From DATBAK01 sp036787815 (GTDB lineage: Bacteria; Actinomycetota; Acidimicrobiia; IMCC26256; PALSA-610): 22,161 nt of DNA. The notes beneath the pieces were generated by a model. That model was not told the origin of the DNA, made no database searches, and worked only from the letters and a program-made list of their open reading frames with translations. Where the stretch lies: assembly GCA_036787815.1 (NCBI GenBank), contig DAIQOP010000026.1, forward strand, positions 1-22,161. The letters are read 5' to 3'. The position numbers and the translations under genes are program-made. Of this stretch, positions 8,219 to 15,536 are shown piece by piece (positions within the stretch are counted from its first letter, which is position 1; each line of letters begins with the position of its first letter).

Positions 8219-9609
8219 CACCCGGTTCCGACGCCTGCGGTCGCGACGGTGCCGACCGCACCGACCGGCGCGGCCTCGAGGTCGGGGCCTTCCCAGCCGG
8301 TGACGACGGCGCGCACGATCGCGCCGGGCCGGGCCCAACCGTCGGTGCCGAGGCGGACGACGCCGTCGATCTCGGGGGCCTCGCGGTAGGTGCGGCCGAT
8401 CGCTTCGCCGTCTTCGAACCCGTCGACGAGCACCTCGATCGTCTCGTCGACCAACGCGGCGCGCGACGCCGCGGTGAGGGGCTCCTGCACCTCGGCGAGC
8501 TCGCGCAGCCGCTCGGTGACGAGCATCGCCTCCGGCGCGCCGGGCAACGACTCCGCGGCGGTGCCCTCTTCGCGCGAGAACGCGAAGAACCCGGCCCAGT
8601 CGAGGCCCGCGGTCGCGAGGAAGCCGAGCAGCTCGTCGTGATCGCGTTCGGTCTCGCCCGGGAAACCGACGATGAACGACGACCGGAAGGCCGCGGCGGG
8701 CTCGTCGGCACGAATCCGCCCGATGATGTCGAGGAAGCGGTCGCCGTCGCCCCAGCGCTTCATCGCGCGCAACAAGGGCCCCGACGCGTGCTGCAACGAG
8801 AGGTCGAAGTACGGCACGACCGTCGGCAGCTCGAGCATCGTCGACACGAGCGGGTCGTGCACCTCGGACGGGTAGAGGTAGAGCAGGCGGACCCGCGACA
8901 GGCCGTGCGGCGCGAGCCGGTCGAGACGACGCAGCAACGGCACGAGCGAGTCGGGCTCGGCGGCGTCGCGGCCGTACCACGCCAGGTCTTGGGCGACGAG
9001 CACGATCTCGGCGACGCCCTGCTCGACGAGGCCGCGCACTTCGGCCTCGATCGCCTCGGGCCGGCGCGATCGCTGCTTGCCGCGGAACGACGGGATGGCG
9101 CAGAACGCGCACGCGCGGTCGCAGCCCTCGGCGATCTTCACGTAGGCCCACGGCGCGTCGGGCGCGGCGCGGGGCAGCTCGAGCAGATCACGCACACCCG
9201 TCGGCGCGGTGCGGAAGCGCACCGGCACACTCTCGGGCGCGCGCATCCCGACCGACTCCGCGATCGACGACTCCCCCGCGAACCCGACGACCGCATCCAG
9301 CTCGGGCAACGCGGCGGCGAGCTCGGCGCCCGAACGCTCGGCGAGGCAGCCGGTGGCGACCAGCGCGGCACCGTCCTTGCGGGCCGAGGCGAGCGACAGG
9401 ATCGTCTCGATCGACTCTTCGCGGGCGGCCTCGATGAAGGCGCACGTGTTCACGACCACCAGATCGGCGTCCCCCGGACCGTCGGCCGCAACGAGCCCGT
9501 CGGCGAGCAGGGTGCCGACGATCTTCTCGGAATCGACCACGTTCTTCGGGCAGCCGAGGGTCTCGACGAAGAACCGGCGCGCCGCGGCCGGCCGGGGAGC
9601 GGTGGTCAC
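8218..9609 (-). CDS. rimO: Ribosomal protein uS12 methylthiotransferase RimO
   Basis: Radical-SAM enzyme that methylthiolates an Asp of ribosomal protein S12. 463 aa from GTG 9609. Auxiliary cluster ligands are Cys20 (TLGCPKN), Cys56 (NTCAFI) and Cys88 (TGCLAER); the radical-SAM motif is CDRACAFC (Cys163, 167, 170), followed by AIPSFRGKQRSR. A C-terminal TRAM-like part ends near residue 445. TLGCPKNVVDSE and the NTCAFIEAAREES stretch separate RimO from MiaB, which is also present here. The frame is open upstream to about 10056, but that part overlaps the divergent gene at 9652 and shows no family similarity. A TACCAT hexamer 6 nt before the GTG suggests a leaderless mRNA. Confidence 0.95.
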   Translation of the reverse strand: MTTAPRPAAARRFFVETLGCPKNVVDSEKIVGTLLADGLVAADGPGDADLVVVNTCAFIEAAREESIETILSLASARKDGAALVATGCLAERSGAELAAALPELDAVVGFAGESSIAESVGMRAPESVPVRFRTAPTGVRDLLELPRAAPDAPWAYVKIAEGCDRACAFCAIPSFRGKQRSRRPEAIEAEVRGLVEQGVAEIVLVAQDLAWYGRDAAEPDSLVPLLRRLDRLAPHGLSRVRLLYLYPSEVHDPLVSTMLELPTVVPYFDLSLQHASGPLLRAMKRWGDGDRFLDIIGRIRADEPAAAFRSSFIVGFPGETERDHDELLGFLATAGLDWAGFFAFSREEGTAAESLPGAPEAMLVTERLRELAEVQEPLTAASRAALVDETIEVLVDGFEDGEAIGRTYREAPEIDGVVRLGTDGWARPGAIVRAVVTGWEGPDLEAAPVGAVGTVATAGVGTG

Positions 9610-9615
9610 CGGGCC

Positions 9616-9642
9616 ATGGTACCGGGCACCCCTCCGTAGACT
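9616..9642. promoter_or_regulatory. Back-to-back promoters between rimO and the gene at 9652
   Basis: TACCAT on the minus strand (9616-9621) lies 6 nt before the rimO GTG; TAGACT on the plus strand (9637-9642) lies 9 nt before the GTG at 9652. The start codons are only 42 nt apart, so the -35 region of each promoter would fall on the -10 of the other. Both -10s fit TANNNT; neither has a clear -35. Confidence 0.4.
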
Positions 9643-9651
9643 CGGTTGTCG

Positions 9652-10047
9652 GTGCCTTCCAAGCTGCCTCCCCAGCCGCCATCCGAACCGCGACGCGACC
9701 AGCGCGGTAGCGACCCCGCCGACGACGGCACGCTCGTCGAGCTCGGTCGTTGGCCGCGACTCGAAGCGCAGATCCTGCGCCACCGGCTCGAGACCGCCGA
9801 CATCCCCGTGATGGTGCGCTGGTCGGGCGACGGCACGCGTGCGAGCGGCGAGCTGCTGGTGCCCGCCCACCAGGCCGCGTTCGCCCGGGCGGTCGTCACC
9901 GAGATCGAGGTCGACGACGAGGTCCCCGACACCTCGCCGCTCGCCTACGTCGCCCGCATCGAGGAGCACCTCGCCGCCGTCGCCGGCCTCCTCGACGAGC
10001 TCCGCACCCGCATCGACCAGCTCCCCGAGGCCCCCGAAATGGCGTGA
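9652..10047 (+). CDS. Small DUF2007-like hypothetical protein
   Basis: 131 aa. A Pro/Arg/Asp-rich N-terminus (about 1-27) precedes a core of about 60 residues: LVELGRWPRLEAQILRHRLE, then ADIPVMVRW, then GELLVPAHQAAFARAVV. This pattern (residues that align a two-layer ferredoxin-like fold around LE..gIp and LLVP...) resembles the DUF2007 putative signal-transducing family; I offer it as similarity by eye. The last 30 residues (SPLAYVARIEEHLAAVAGLL and beyond) look like a coiled-coil helix. The GTG at 9652 is chosen because a TAGACT -10 lies 9 nt before it; the TTG at 9646 would be too close to that hexamer. It is divergent from rimO and 76 nt upstream of the secreted-protein trio. Confidence 0.7.
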   Translation: MPSKLPPQPPSEPRRDQRGSDPADDGTLVELGRWPRLEAQILRHRLETADIPVMVRWSGDGTRASGELLVPAHQAAFARAVVTEIEVDDEVPDTSPLAYVARIEEHLAAVAGLLDELRTRIDQLPEAPEMA

Positions 10048-10062
10048 ACCGGACAAAGGGTC

Positions 10063-10100
10063 TACTGTCTCGTCTCAGACAATTCTTCACATCCTGAGAC
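10063..10100 (+). promoter_or_regulatory. Promoter and inverted repeats upstream of the secreted-protein gene
   Basis: TACTGT (10063-10068) is a plausible -10. It overlaps TGTCT-N6-AGACA (10066-10081), and a further inverted repeat GTCTCAG (10072-10078) / CTGAGAC (10094-10100) has a 15-nt spacer. The 9-mer TACTGTCTC is also found at the tetR promoter (minus strand, 21065-21073). The repeats look like operator half-sites near the transcription start. A Shine-Dalgarno-like GAAGGG precedes the ATG at 10124. Confidence 0.45.
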
Positions 10101-10123
10101 CATCTGACACCGAAGGGCCCATC

Positions 10124-10615
10124 ATGCCGGTACGTCGTCCGTTCATCCTCCCGATCGTCTCCGCCGTGGCGACGATCGGCCTGCTCCTCGTGGCCGCGCC
10201 CCAGGTCGCCGCGGCCGCGACCGGTTCTCCGTCGGCGCCGGCCACCATCACCCTGACCGGATCTCCCGACGCCGTGAGCCCCAGTGGCTGTGTGCAGCGG
10301 GCCGACTATCCGCACGCGTCGACGCACGTGCCGAACACCACGAACGGCGTGGTGACGACCCGGTGCAACGCGTACGTGCCGAAGATCGCGCACTCCGCGC
10401 AGCTGTGGGAGACGCGCTGGTGGGGCTGGGACCGCATCGGGCACAAGGGCTACGTGAGCGTCATCGACTCCAAGGGCGCGTCGGCGAACGGCTGGGACAC
10501 CTGCAAGAAGAACACCGTGCGGGTCACCGGCAGCGGGTCCGTCGTCGACGTCGACGGCCGCACCTACTACGCGTCGACCGAGAGCATCCACGTCAACAAC
10601 CCGTGCCACCTCTGA
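10124..10615 (+). CDS. Small secreted Cys/Trp-rich protein, function unknown
   Basis: 163 aa. A Sec signal peptide is clear: MPVRRPF, a hydrophobic core (about residues 8-25) and an AAAA stretch with cleavage near residue 32. The mature part has four cysteines (56, 81, 127, 161), an even number suited to two disulfides outside the cell. The sequence centres on LWETRWWGWDRIGHKG (about 94-109). Small secreted actinobacterial proteins with a WWGW motif and spaced cysteines exist, but I know no function for them. The ATG has GAAGGG about 6 nt upstream. The TGA overlaps the ATG of the next gene (TGATG), so expression with the lipoprotein is likely coupled. Starts further upstream in the frame overlap the previous gene and would destroy the signal peptide. 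Confidence 0.8.
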   Translation: MPVRRPFILPIVSAVATIGLLLVAAPQVAAAATGSPSAPATITLTGSPDAVSPSGCVQRADYPHASTHVPNTTNGVVTTRCNAYVPKIAHSAQLWETRWWGWDRIGHKGYVSVIDSKGASANGWDTCKKNTVRVTGSGSVVDVDGRTYYASTESIHVNNPCHL

Positions 10616-11328
10616 TGACGACGCCACGCTCCCTCGCCGCGCTCATGGCGATGCTCGTGCTCGTCGGCGCGTGCGGGCGTTCGGTCCCGCGCGCCGAGTC
10701 GGTCGCCGGCGCGTCCGCGAGCACGCACGGCTCGCCGATCGCCGGATCCGACGCGCGTTCGGGCGATGCGGTTCCGTTCGTTGCCGAGTCGCCCGCGCCG
10801 GCGACGCCGCCCGACGTGCGGTTGCTCGTCACCTCGCACAGCGACACGGCATTCCTGCTCGCGCATCGGTACACGAGCGACTGGCCGGACGGCCACCGCG
10901 CCGACGAACAGCGCCCACGGGAACCGGTGCCGTGGCCGACGTGGGAACCGGCCATCGACGTGATCTTCGCGAAGGCTTCCGCGCTCGTCCTCGCCCTCGG
11001 AACCCCGATCGCGCCCGATTCCGTGACCATCCGGGCGTACGCGAGGGTCGTACCCGCGAGCGGCACGCCGATCGGCGACCCGCTCGCGACGTTCGAGTGC
11101 CACCGCTTCACCGGTCCGAAGTGTGCGTTCACGAAGACGAACTCGGTGCTGGGCGTCGAAGTGCGCGGCGTCGATCTCGGCATGCTCGCCGGCAGCTACA
11201 TCACCGCGTTCGCGTCGTGGCACGTGCCTGCCGCGCTCCAGGACCGCGCCTCGTCGCCGGCGGAGGCGTCGGCGAGCTGGCTATTCCGAGGCCGAGCCGA
11301 AGCGCCGATCGGAGCATCGCGACCGTGA
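10615..11328 (+). CDS. Putative lipoprotein, function unknown
   Basis: 237 aa. The N-terminus is a lipoprotein signal: MTTPRS, a hydrophobic core and the lipobox VGAC with Cys20 as the lipidation site. A Ser/Ala/Pro-rich linker (about 21-65) follows, then a compact domain: DVRLLVTSHSDTAFLLAHRY, a Pro/Trp-rich turn (about 98-110) and an alternating beta-rich segment (VTIRAYARVVPASGTP, ATFECHRFTGPKCAFTKTN) with Cys pair near residues 162 and 169. The pattern suggests a beta-sandwich anchored to the outside of the membrane. I recognise no family. Start and stop both overlap neighbours (TGATG at the 5' end, GTGA at the 3' end), so the three genes form one translationally coupled unit. Confidence 0.75.
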   Translation: MTTPRSLAALMAMLVLVGACGRSVPRAESVAGASASTHGSPIAGSDARSGDAVPFVAESPAPATPPDVRLLVTSHSDTAFLLAHRYTSDWPDGHRADEQRPREPVPWPTWEPAIDVIFAKASALVLALGTPIAPDSVTIRAYARVVPASGTPIGDPLATFECHRFTGPKCAFTKTNSVLGVEVRGVDLGMLAGSYITAFASWHVPAALQDRASSPAEASASWLFRGRAEAPIGASRP

Positions 11329-12152
11329 GCTTCGACACGATCGCAACGTCGCCCGTCGGCACGCGCATGCTCGACCGCCTCGTCTCCGACGGGTTCCCGT
11401 CGGCGCGCCCCCTCTCGGATCTGTCGGAAGCAGCCTTGTACCGAATCGCGTTCGAAGCGGCCGTCGAGGTGTCGTCCGAGAAATGGTCGGCGAGGCCGGG
11501 CCGGTCCGAACCGTGGGAGCGACGGGAGTCGGCCGGCGTCGTGGACCAGCTGGCGCGCGCCGTGCCCACGTGTGCCGCCGCGCGCTGGTGGTCGTTCGCC
11601 GCGACAAGACGCCCGCAGGTGTGGCTCGGACGGGCCGCAGACACACCGGCCGAGGGTGTGTTGGCTCCTCACATCGCGGGCAAGCCGCGAACCGAGATCT
11701 GGACGTCGTCGGCGGTCGAGGGATTGCCGAGCGCGTGGTGGCCGTACCTGGAGCGAGGTGCCGACGGACCGATGCCGGGACCGCGCTCGATCTGGCGGCT
11801 GACCCCGGGCCCCGACGCGCGCGTGTTCGAGATCCGGACGCCGGCCGACTGGCTGTTTCTGTGCGAGACCTTCCCCGGACCGGTCGTCGACGGTTGGGTC
11901 GTTCCCGGATGGGACGCGGCCGCCGAGCACTTCGACGCGATCCATCTGACCGTCGAAGGCCTGGTCCGCGTGCAGGGAGTGCGGATCGAGACGACCCGCG
12001 GGCCCGCGATGCTCGACAACTGGGACACGGAATCGACCGCGTGGTTGCGCTGGTCGATCGGGGCCGTCGAACGACTCGGGGGCATCCGGGATCCGACCCA
12101 CCGTTCCGAGCCGAGCGGGCGCGCACCGGGCCGAGCGCTTCGGCGGTCGTGA
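11325..12152 (+). CDS. Hypothetical cytoplasmic protein, Trp-rich
   Basis: 275 aa, without signal peptide or membrane segments. GTG 11325 overlaps the lipoprotein stop (GTGA). Visible features: RWWSFAATRRPQVWLG (about 86-101), SAWWPYLERG (about 138-147), PADWLFLCETFPGPVVDGW (about 176-194), FDAIHLTVEGLVRVQGVRIE (about 204-223) and LDNWDTESTAWLRW (about 229-242). Similar unnamed actinobacterial proteins with an 'HLTV..G.L' and 'W..E.T.WL.W' pattern come to mind, but without any known role. The last 25 residues are Arg/Pro/Ser-rich and probably disordered. Its partners are an exported protein and a lipoprotein, so an intracellular counterpart such as an immunity or regulatory protein is conceivable, though nothing in the sequence proves it. 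Confidence 0.75.
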   Translation: MSFDTIATSPVGTRMLDRLVSDGFPSARPLSDLSEAALYRIAFEAAVEVSSEKWSARPGRSEPWERRESAGVVDQLARAVPTCAAARWWSFAATRRPQVWLGRAADTPAEGVLAPHIAGKPRTEIWTSSAVEGLPSAWWPYLERGADGPMPGPRSIWRLTPGPDARVFEIRTPADWLFLCETFPGPVVDGWVVPGWDAAAEHFDAIHLTVEGLVRVQGVRIETTRGPAMLDNWDTESTAWLRWSIGAVERLGGIRDPTHRSEPSGRAPGRALRRS

Positions 12153-12175
12153 TCAGGGTGCGCGCGTGCGAGAGA

Positions 12176-12191
12176 CGGTCCCGCGGGACCG
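12176..12191. terminator. Perfect palindrome in the convergent gap, candidate terminator
   Basis: CGGTCCCGCGGGACCG is a perfect 16-bp palindrome (stem CGGTCC, loop CGCG) in the 67-bp gap between the gene ending at 12152 and ftsK ending at 12220. It could terminate transcription from both sides; there is no T-tract, as is common in high-GC actinobacteria. The core GGTCCC-N2-GGGACC recurs at 19114-19127. Confidence 0.5.
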
Positions 12192-12219
12192 CATTCCCGG
12201 ACCGACGCCGGCCAGGGAC

Positions 12220-14693
12220 TCAGACCCGGTCGCGCATCTCCTCGAGCTCTTCGACCGTCATGAGCACGGCCCGGGCCTTCGATCCCTCCGACTCGCCCAC
12301 CACGCCGCGACGCTCGAGCAGATCCATGATCCGGCCGGCCCGTGCGAACCCGACGCGCAGCTTGCGCTGGAGCATGCTCGTGGAGCCGAGACCGCTGTGC
12401 ACCACGAGCTCCATCGCTTCGTCGAGCAGCTCGTCGCCTTCGTCCTCGACCGCGTCGGCGCGGGACCCGCCACCGTGGTCATCGCCCGCCACACCCTCCA
12501 CGTACTGCGTCTCCGCCGTCTGGCGGCGCCAGAACGCCACGACCTTGTGCACGCAGTCCTCGTCGACCCACGAGCCCTGGATCCGCTCGGCCCGACTCGA
12601 CGACGCCGCCAACAGCAGCATGTCGCCCTTGCCGACGAGCTTCTCCGCACCCGGCTGGTCGAGGATCACCCGCGAGTCGGCGAGGCTGCTCACCGCGAAC
12701 GCGAGGCGGCTCGGGATATTGGCCTTGATCCCCCCCGTGATCACGTCGACCGACGGGCGTTGCGTCGCGATCACGAGATGGATGCCGACTGCACGCGCCA
12801 TCTGCGCGATGCGGCAGATGCTCGCCTCGACGTCGCGCGCCGCGACCATCATGAGATCGTTGAGCTCGTCGACGACGATCAGGATGAACGGCAACCGCTC
12901 GTAGGTCTTGGGGCTCGTGGGATCGGGCTCGTCCTCGGTCGGCAGCCCGCCCCGGTCGAACATCGCGTTGTACCCGGTGATGTCGCGCACACCGACCTCG
13001 GCGAGCAGGTCGTAACGCATCTCCATCTCGCGCACCGCCCAATCGAGCGCGTTCGCGGCCTTCTTGGGGTTCACCACGACCTCGGTGAGCAGGTGCGGCA
13101 AGCCGTTGTACTGACCGAGCTCGACCCGCTTCGGGTCGACCAGGATGAGGCGCACCTGATCGGGTGTCGCGCGCATCAGGATCGACGTGACGATGCTGTT
13201 GATGCAGCTCGACTTGCCGGCACCGGTCGCGCCGGCGATCAGCACGTGCGGGAAGGTCGCGAGGTTGGCGAGCACCGACTTGCCACCGATGTCGCGTCCC
13301 ATGCCCACCTCGAGCGGGTGCACCGCGCGCTTCGCCTCCTCGGTCGCGAGGATGTCGCCGAGCGTCACGATCGGCCGCAGGCGGTTCGGCACCTCGACCC
13401 CGATCGCGCTCCGCCCCGGGATCGGCGCGAGGATGCGCACGTCCTGGCTTGCCATTGCGTACGCGATCTCCTTGCTGAGACCCGTGACGCGGCTCACCTT
13501 CACCCCGGGTGCGAGCTCGAGCTCGTAGCGGGTGACGGTCGGCCCGATCGCCGCGCCGATGAGGCGCGCGTCGACACCGAACTCGTGCATCGTGGCCTCG
13601 AGGATCTCGCCGCCGGCGTCGACGAGGCGCCGGTCGATCTGCTTGCCGGTCCCCCGCTTGAGGAGGTTGGCGGGCGGCAGCTTCCACGCGGGCCGCACCT
13701 TGCGTGCCGCCGGACGCAGGTCGATGTCGTCCTCGTCGGCTTCCTCGTCGTCCTCGTCTTCTTCTTCCTCTTCGTCCTCGTCCTCGTACTCCTCTTCTTC
13801 CTCGTCCTCGTACTCCTCTTCTTCCTCGTCCTCTTCGTCGAGCTCGTACTCCTCGTCGTCTTCCTCTTCCTCTTCGTCTTCTTCCTCCTCGTCCTCGAAG
13901 AGGGACTGATCGAAGAAGGCCGGGCGACGATTCGCGGCCGACGGGGTGAAGGCCGCCGGCGCCGCGGGTTCCGCCGCCTCCTCCTCCTGCGTGCCGTCGG
14001 GTGTCGTGAGCTCGAAGAGCTGCTTCACTCCCGACGCGACGAGGCGGCCCACGGCGGCGAGCCCGCCGAGCGCGTCGCGCAGACCGATGTGGGCGACGAG
14101 CAGGAACCCGAACAGGAACACGGCGACGAGCACGACGCCGGCGCCGAGCGGACCGAGCGCGGCCGCGAGCGGACCCGCGACGAGCGCGCCGAGCACGCCG
14201 CCGGCTTCGCGCAGCTTCGTGAAGCTCTGCGAATCGGGAAGGCCGGCAGTGAGGTCGAGGAAGCCGACCGCGGCGAGCAGCACAGCGAGCACCCCGATCC
14301 CGACCCGGACCCCGCGCCGCTCGACCTCTTCGTCGTCGTCTTCGGAGGCCGGGCGCGCGACGAGCGCGACGGCGCCGCCGATGAGCGCGACGGGCAGGAA
14401 NNNNNNNNNNCGAGCACCGCGCCCGCGGCGGCGTCGAGCGCGCGACCGACCGGTCCGGCGAAGTGGAAGCAGACCGCGAGCCCGGTGAGGACACCGGCGG
14501 CCGCGAGGGCCACCGCCACCGCGTCGGTGGTGTGGGCTTCGAGTTGGGTCTTCAGCTGCTCGCGAAGCCCCGCGAACCGCGGCTCACGCGGCGCCCGGCG
14601 ACGAGCCGGACGGCCTCGGGAGGAAGATCGGCGGGCCTTGCGGGCCGGGGGTCGCCGGCCGGGCGCCGGCCGACGAGTCGTCGTGGTCGCCAT
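12220..14693 (-). CDS. ftsK: DNA translocase FtsK/SpoIIIE (interrupted by an assembly gap)
   Basis: Membrane-anchored motor that pumps chromosomal DNA through the closing septum. The N-terminal part (14693-14411) gives a basic Thr/Arg/Pro-rich tail and the first membrane helix. Then 10 N follow, and the reading resumes at 14400 (FLPVALIGGAVAL) with further helices, so at least four membrane segments are visible. A 60-residue polyacidic linker (13717-13896) precedes the motor. Motor motifs: GATGAGKSS (Walker A), LILVDPKRVEL, ILIVVDELNDLMM (Walker B; family usually DELA), IATQRPSVDVITG. The C-terminal winged helix (gamma domain, about 12240-12400) binds oriented KOPS sites. The frames on the two sides of the gap differ by one base, explained if the true gap length is 2 modulo 3. 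The ATG lies 6 nt after a TACGGT hexamer. Confidence 0.95.
14401..14410. other. Run of 10 N (scaffold gap) inside ftsK
   Basis: Exactly ten N separate two parts of the ftsK membrane domain. The flanking codons are AVL-G on one side and FLP on the other; families usually have a short G-W-G-R-type turn there, so the missing DNA is probably short (for example 14 bases, which would restore the frame). The size of the N run is probably nominal. Confidence 0.95.
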
Positions 14694-14699
14694 CTAGGC

Positions 14700-14750
14700 A
14701 CCGTAACACCGGCCACACCCGCCACACGTCGTTTGTTTGGTAACACCGGC
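14700..14750 (-). promoter_or_regulatory. ftsK upstream region: -10 hexamer and 11-bp direct repeat
   Basis: The 57-bp gap before ftsK holds two exact copies of GTAACACCGGC on the plus strand (14703-14713 and 14740-14750), 37 bp apart. The first overlaps TACGGT (minus strand, 14700-14705), a -10-like hexamer 6 nt before the ftsK ATG; the second touches the stop codon of the SDR gene. They could be regulator sites on ftsK or a short duplication. Confidence 0.4.
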
Positions 14751-15532
14751 TAGAGGGCAGGGACGTAGCCACCGTCGACGGGGTACACCTGGCCGGTGAT
14801 CCAGGACGCGGCGTCGCTGCAGAGCAGGGTCACCAGCGCCGACGGATCGCCCGGGTCCCCGACCCGGGGCACCAGATAGGGCCGGGCGAGGCGCGATTCG
14901 AGCGCCGGGTCGGCCTCGATGGCGGCGAGCAGCGGGCCCGTCTTCATGGCGCCCAGCGCCACGCAGTTCACCGTGACGCCCGCGGCCCCCACCTCGGCGG
15001 CCAACCCCCGGCTGAAGCCCATGGCCCCCGCCTTCGCGGAGCCGTAGATCACCTGCATCCGCTCCCCGCGCCGACCGGCGTCGGACACGATCGTCACGAT
15101 CCGCCCCCAACCGTGTTCGACCATGGCGCCCACGTACGCGTGGGTGACGTGCAGCACGGCGCCGAGGTTGAGGCGCATGTCGCCTTCCCAATCGCCGGGA
15201 TTGCTGTCGACGAACTTCTTCAACGCGAACCCGCTCGTCGGGATGCCGGCGTTGTTCACGAGGATGTCGACGGGCCCGGTGTCTTCGCGCATGCGCAGCA
15301 CCTTGACCGGGCTGGTGACGTCGGCCTTCACGGGCCGCGCCTCGCCCGGACCGCTCACCGATTCGGCCACCGCGCGCGCCCGCTCCTCGACGATGTCGTT
15401 CACCCACACCGACGCGCCCGCGCGCACGAACGCCGCGACGATCTCGGCACCGACGCCGTTGCCGCCGCCGGTCACGAGCGCGGTGCGCCCGCTCAGGTCG
15501 AGCGTGTACTCGGAGCCCCCGTGCGCGGTCAC
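14750..15532 (-). CDS. Short-chain dehydrogenase/reductase (SDR, FabG-like)
   Basis: 260 aa classical SDR. The NAD(P)-binding TGGGNGVG is at residues 21-28, NNAG at 93-96, and the catalytic triad is Ser150 with Tyr163 and Lys167 (YGSAK). VNDIVEERA after strand 2 (Asp46) suggests preference for NAD(H). The C-terminal DAASWITGQVYPVDGGY is typical. The substrate cannot be read from sequence; many paralogues in Acidimicrobiia are annotated as 3-oxoacyl-ACP reductases or steroid/fatty-acid dehydrogenases. The GTG start lies 4 nt after the rnj stop, so the two genes share a transcript. Not necessarily FabG, hence no symbol. Confidence 0.9.
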   Translation of the reverse strand: MTAHGGSEYTLDLSGRTALVTGGGNGVGAEIVAAFVRAGASVWVNDIVEERARAVAESVSGPGEARPVKADVTSPVKVLRMREDTGPVDILVNNAGIPTSGFALKKFVDSNPGDWEGDMRLNLGAVLHVTHAYVGAMVEHGWGRIVTIVSDAGRRGERMQVIYGSAKAGAMGFSRGLAAEVGAAGVTVNCVALGAMKTGPLLAAIEADPALESRLARPYLVPRVGDPGDPSALVTLLCSDAASWITGQVYPVDGGYVPAL

Positions 15533-15536
15533 CGCG

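Noticed and set aside
9646..9654. TTGTCGGTG, an exact match to the PafBC upstream element, before the gene at 9652
   Set aside because: No TANNNT follows at 8 nt, and it overlaps the start codon; likely chance.
9610..10056. N-terminal extension of rimO
   Set aside because: It overlaps the divergent gene at 9652 and shows none of the rimO pattern; a -10 hexamer sits before GTG 9609.
12220..14693. True frameshift or pseudogene in ftsK
   Set aside because: The frame change coincides exactly with the N run; both sides encode intact FtsK parts.
12166..14697. Plus-strand frame with a striking hydrophobic stretch (many Val/Leu/Phe)
   Set aside because: It is the antisense of the FtsK polyacidic linker: GAG/GAC codons read backwards give Leu/Val/Phe. 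Not a membrane protein.
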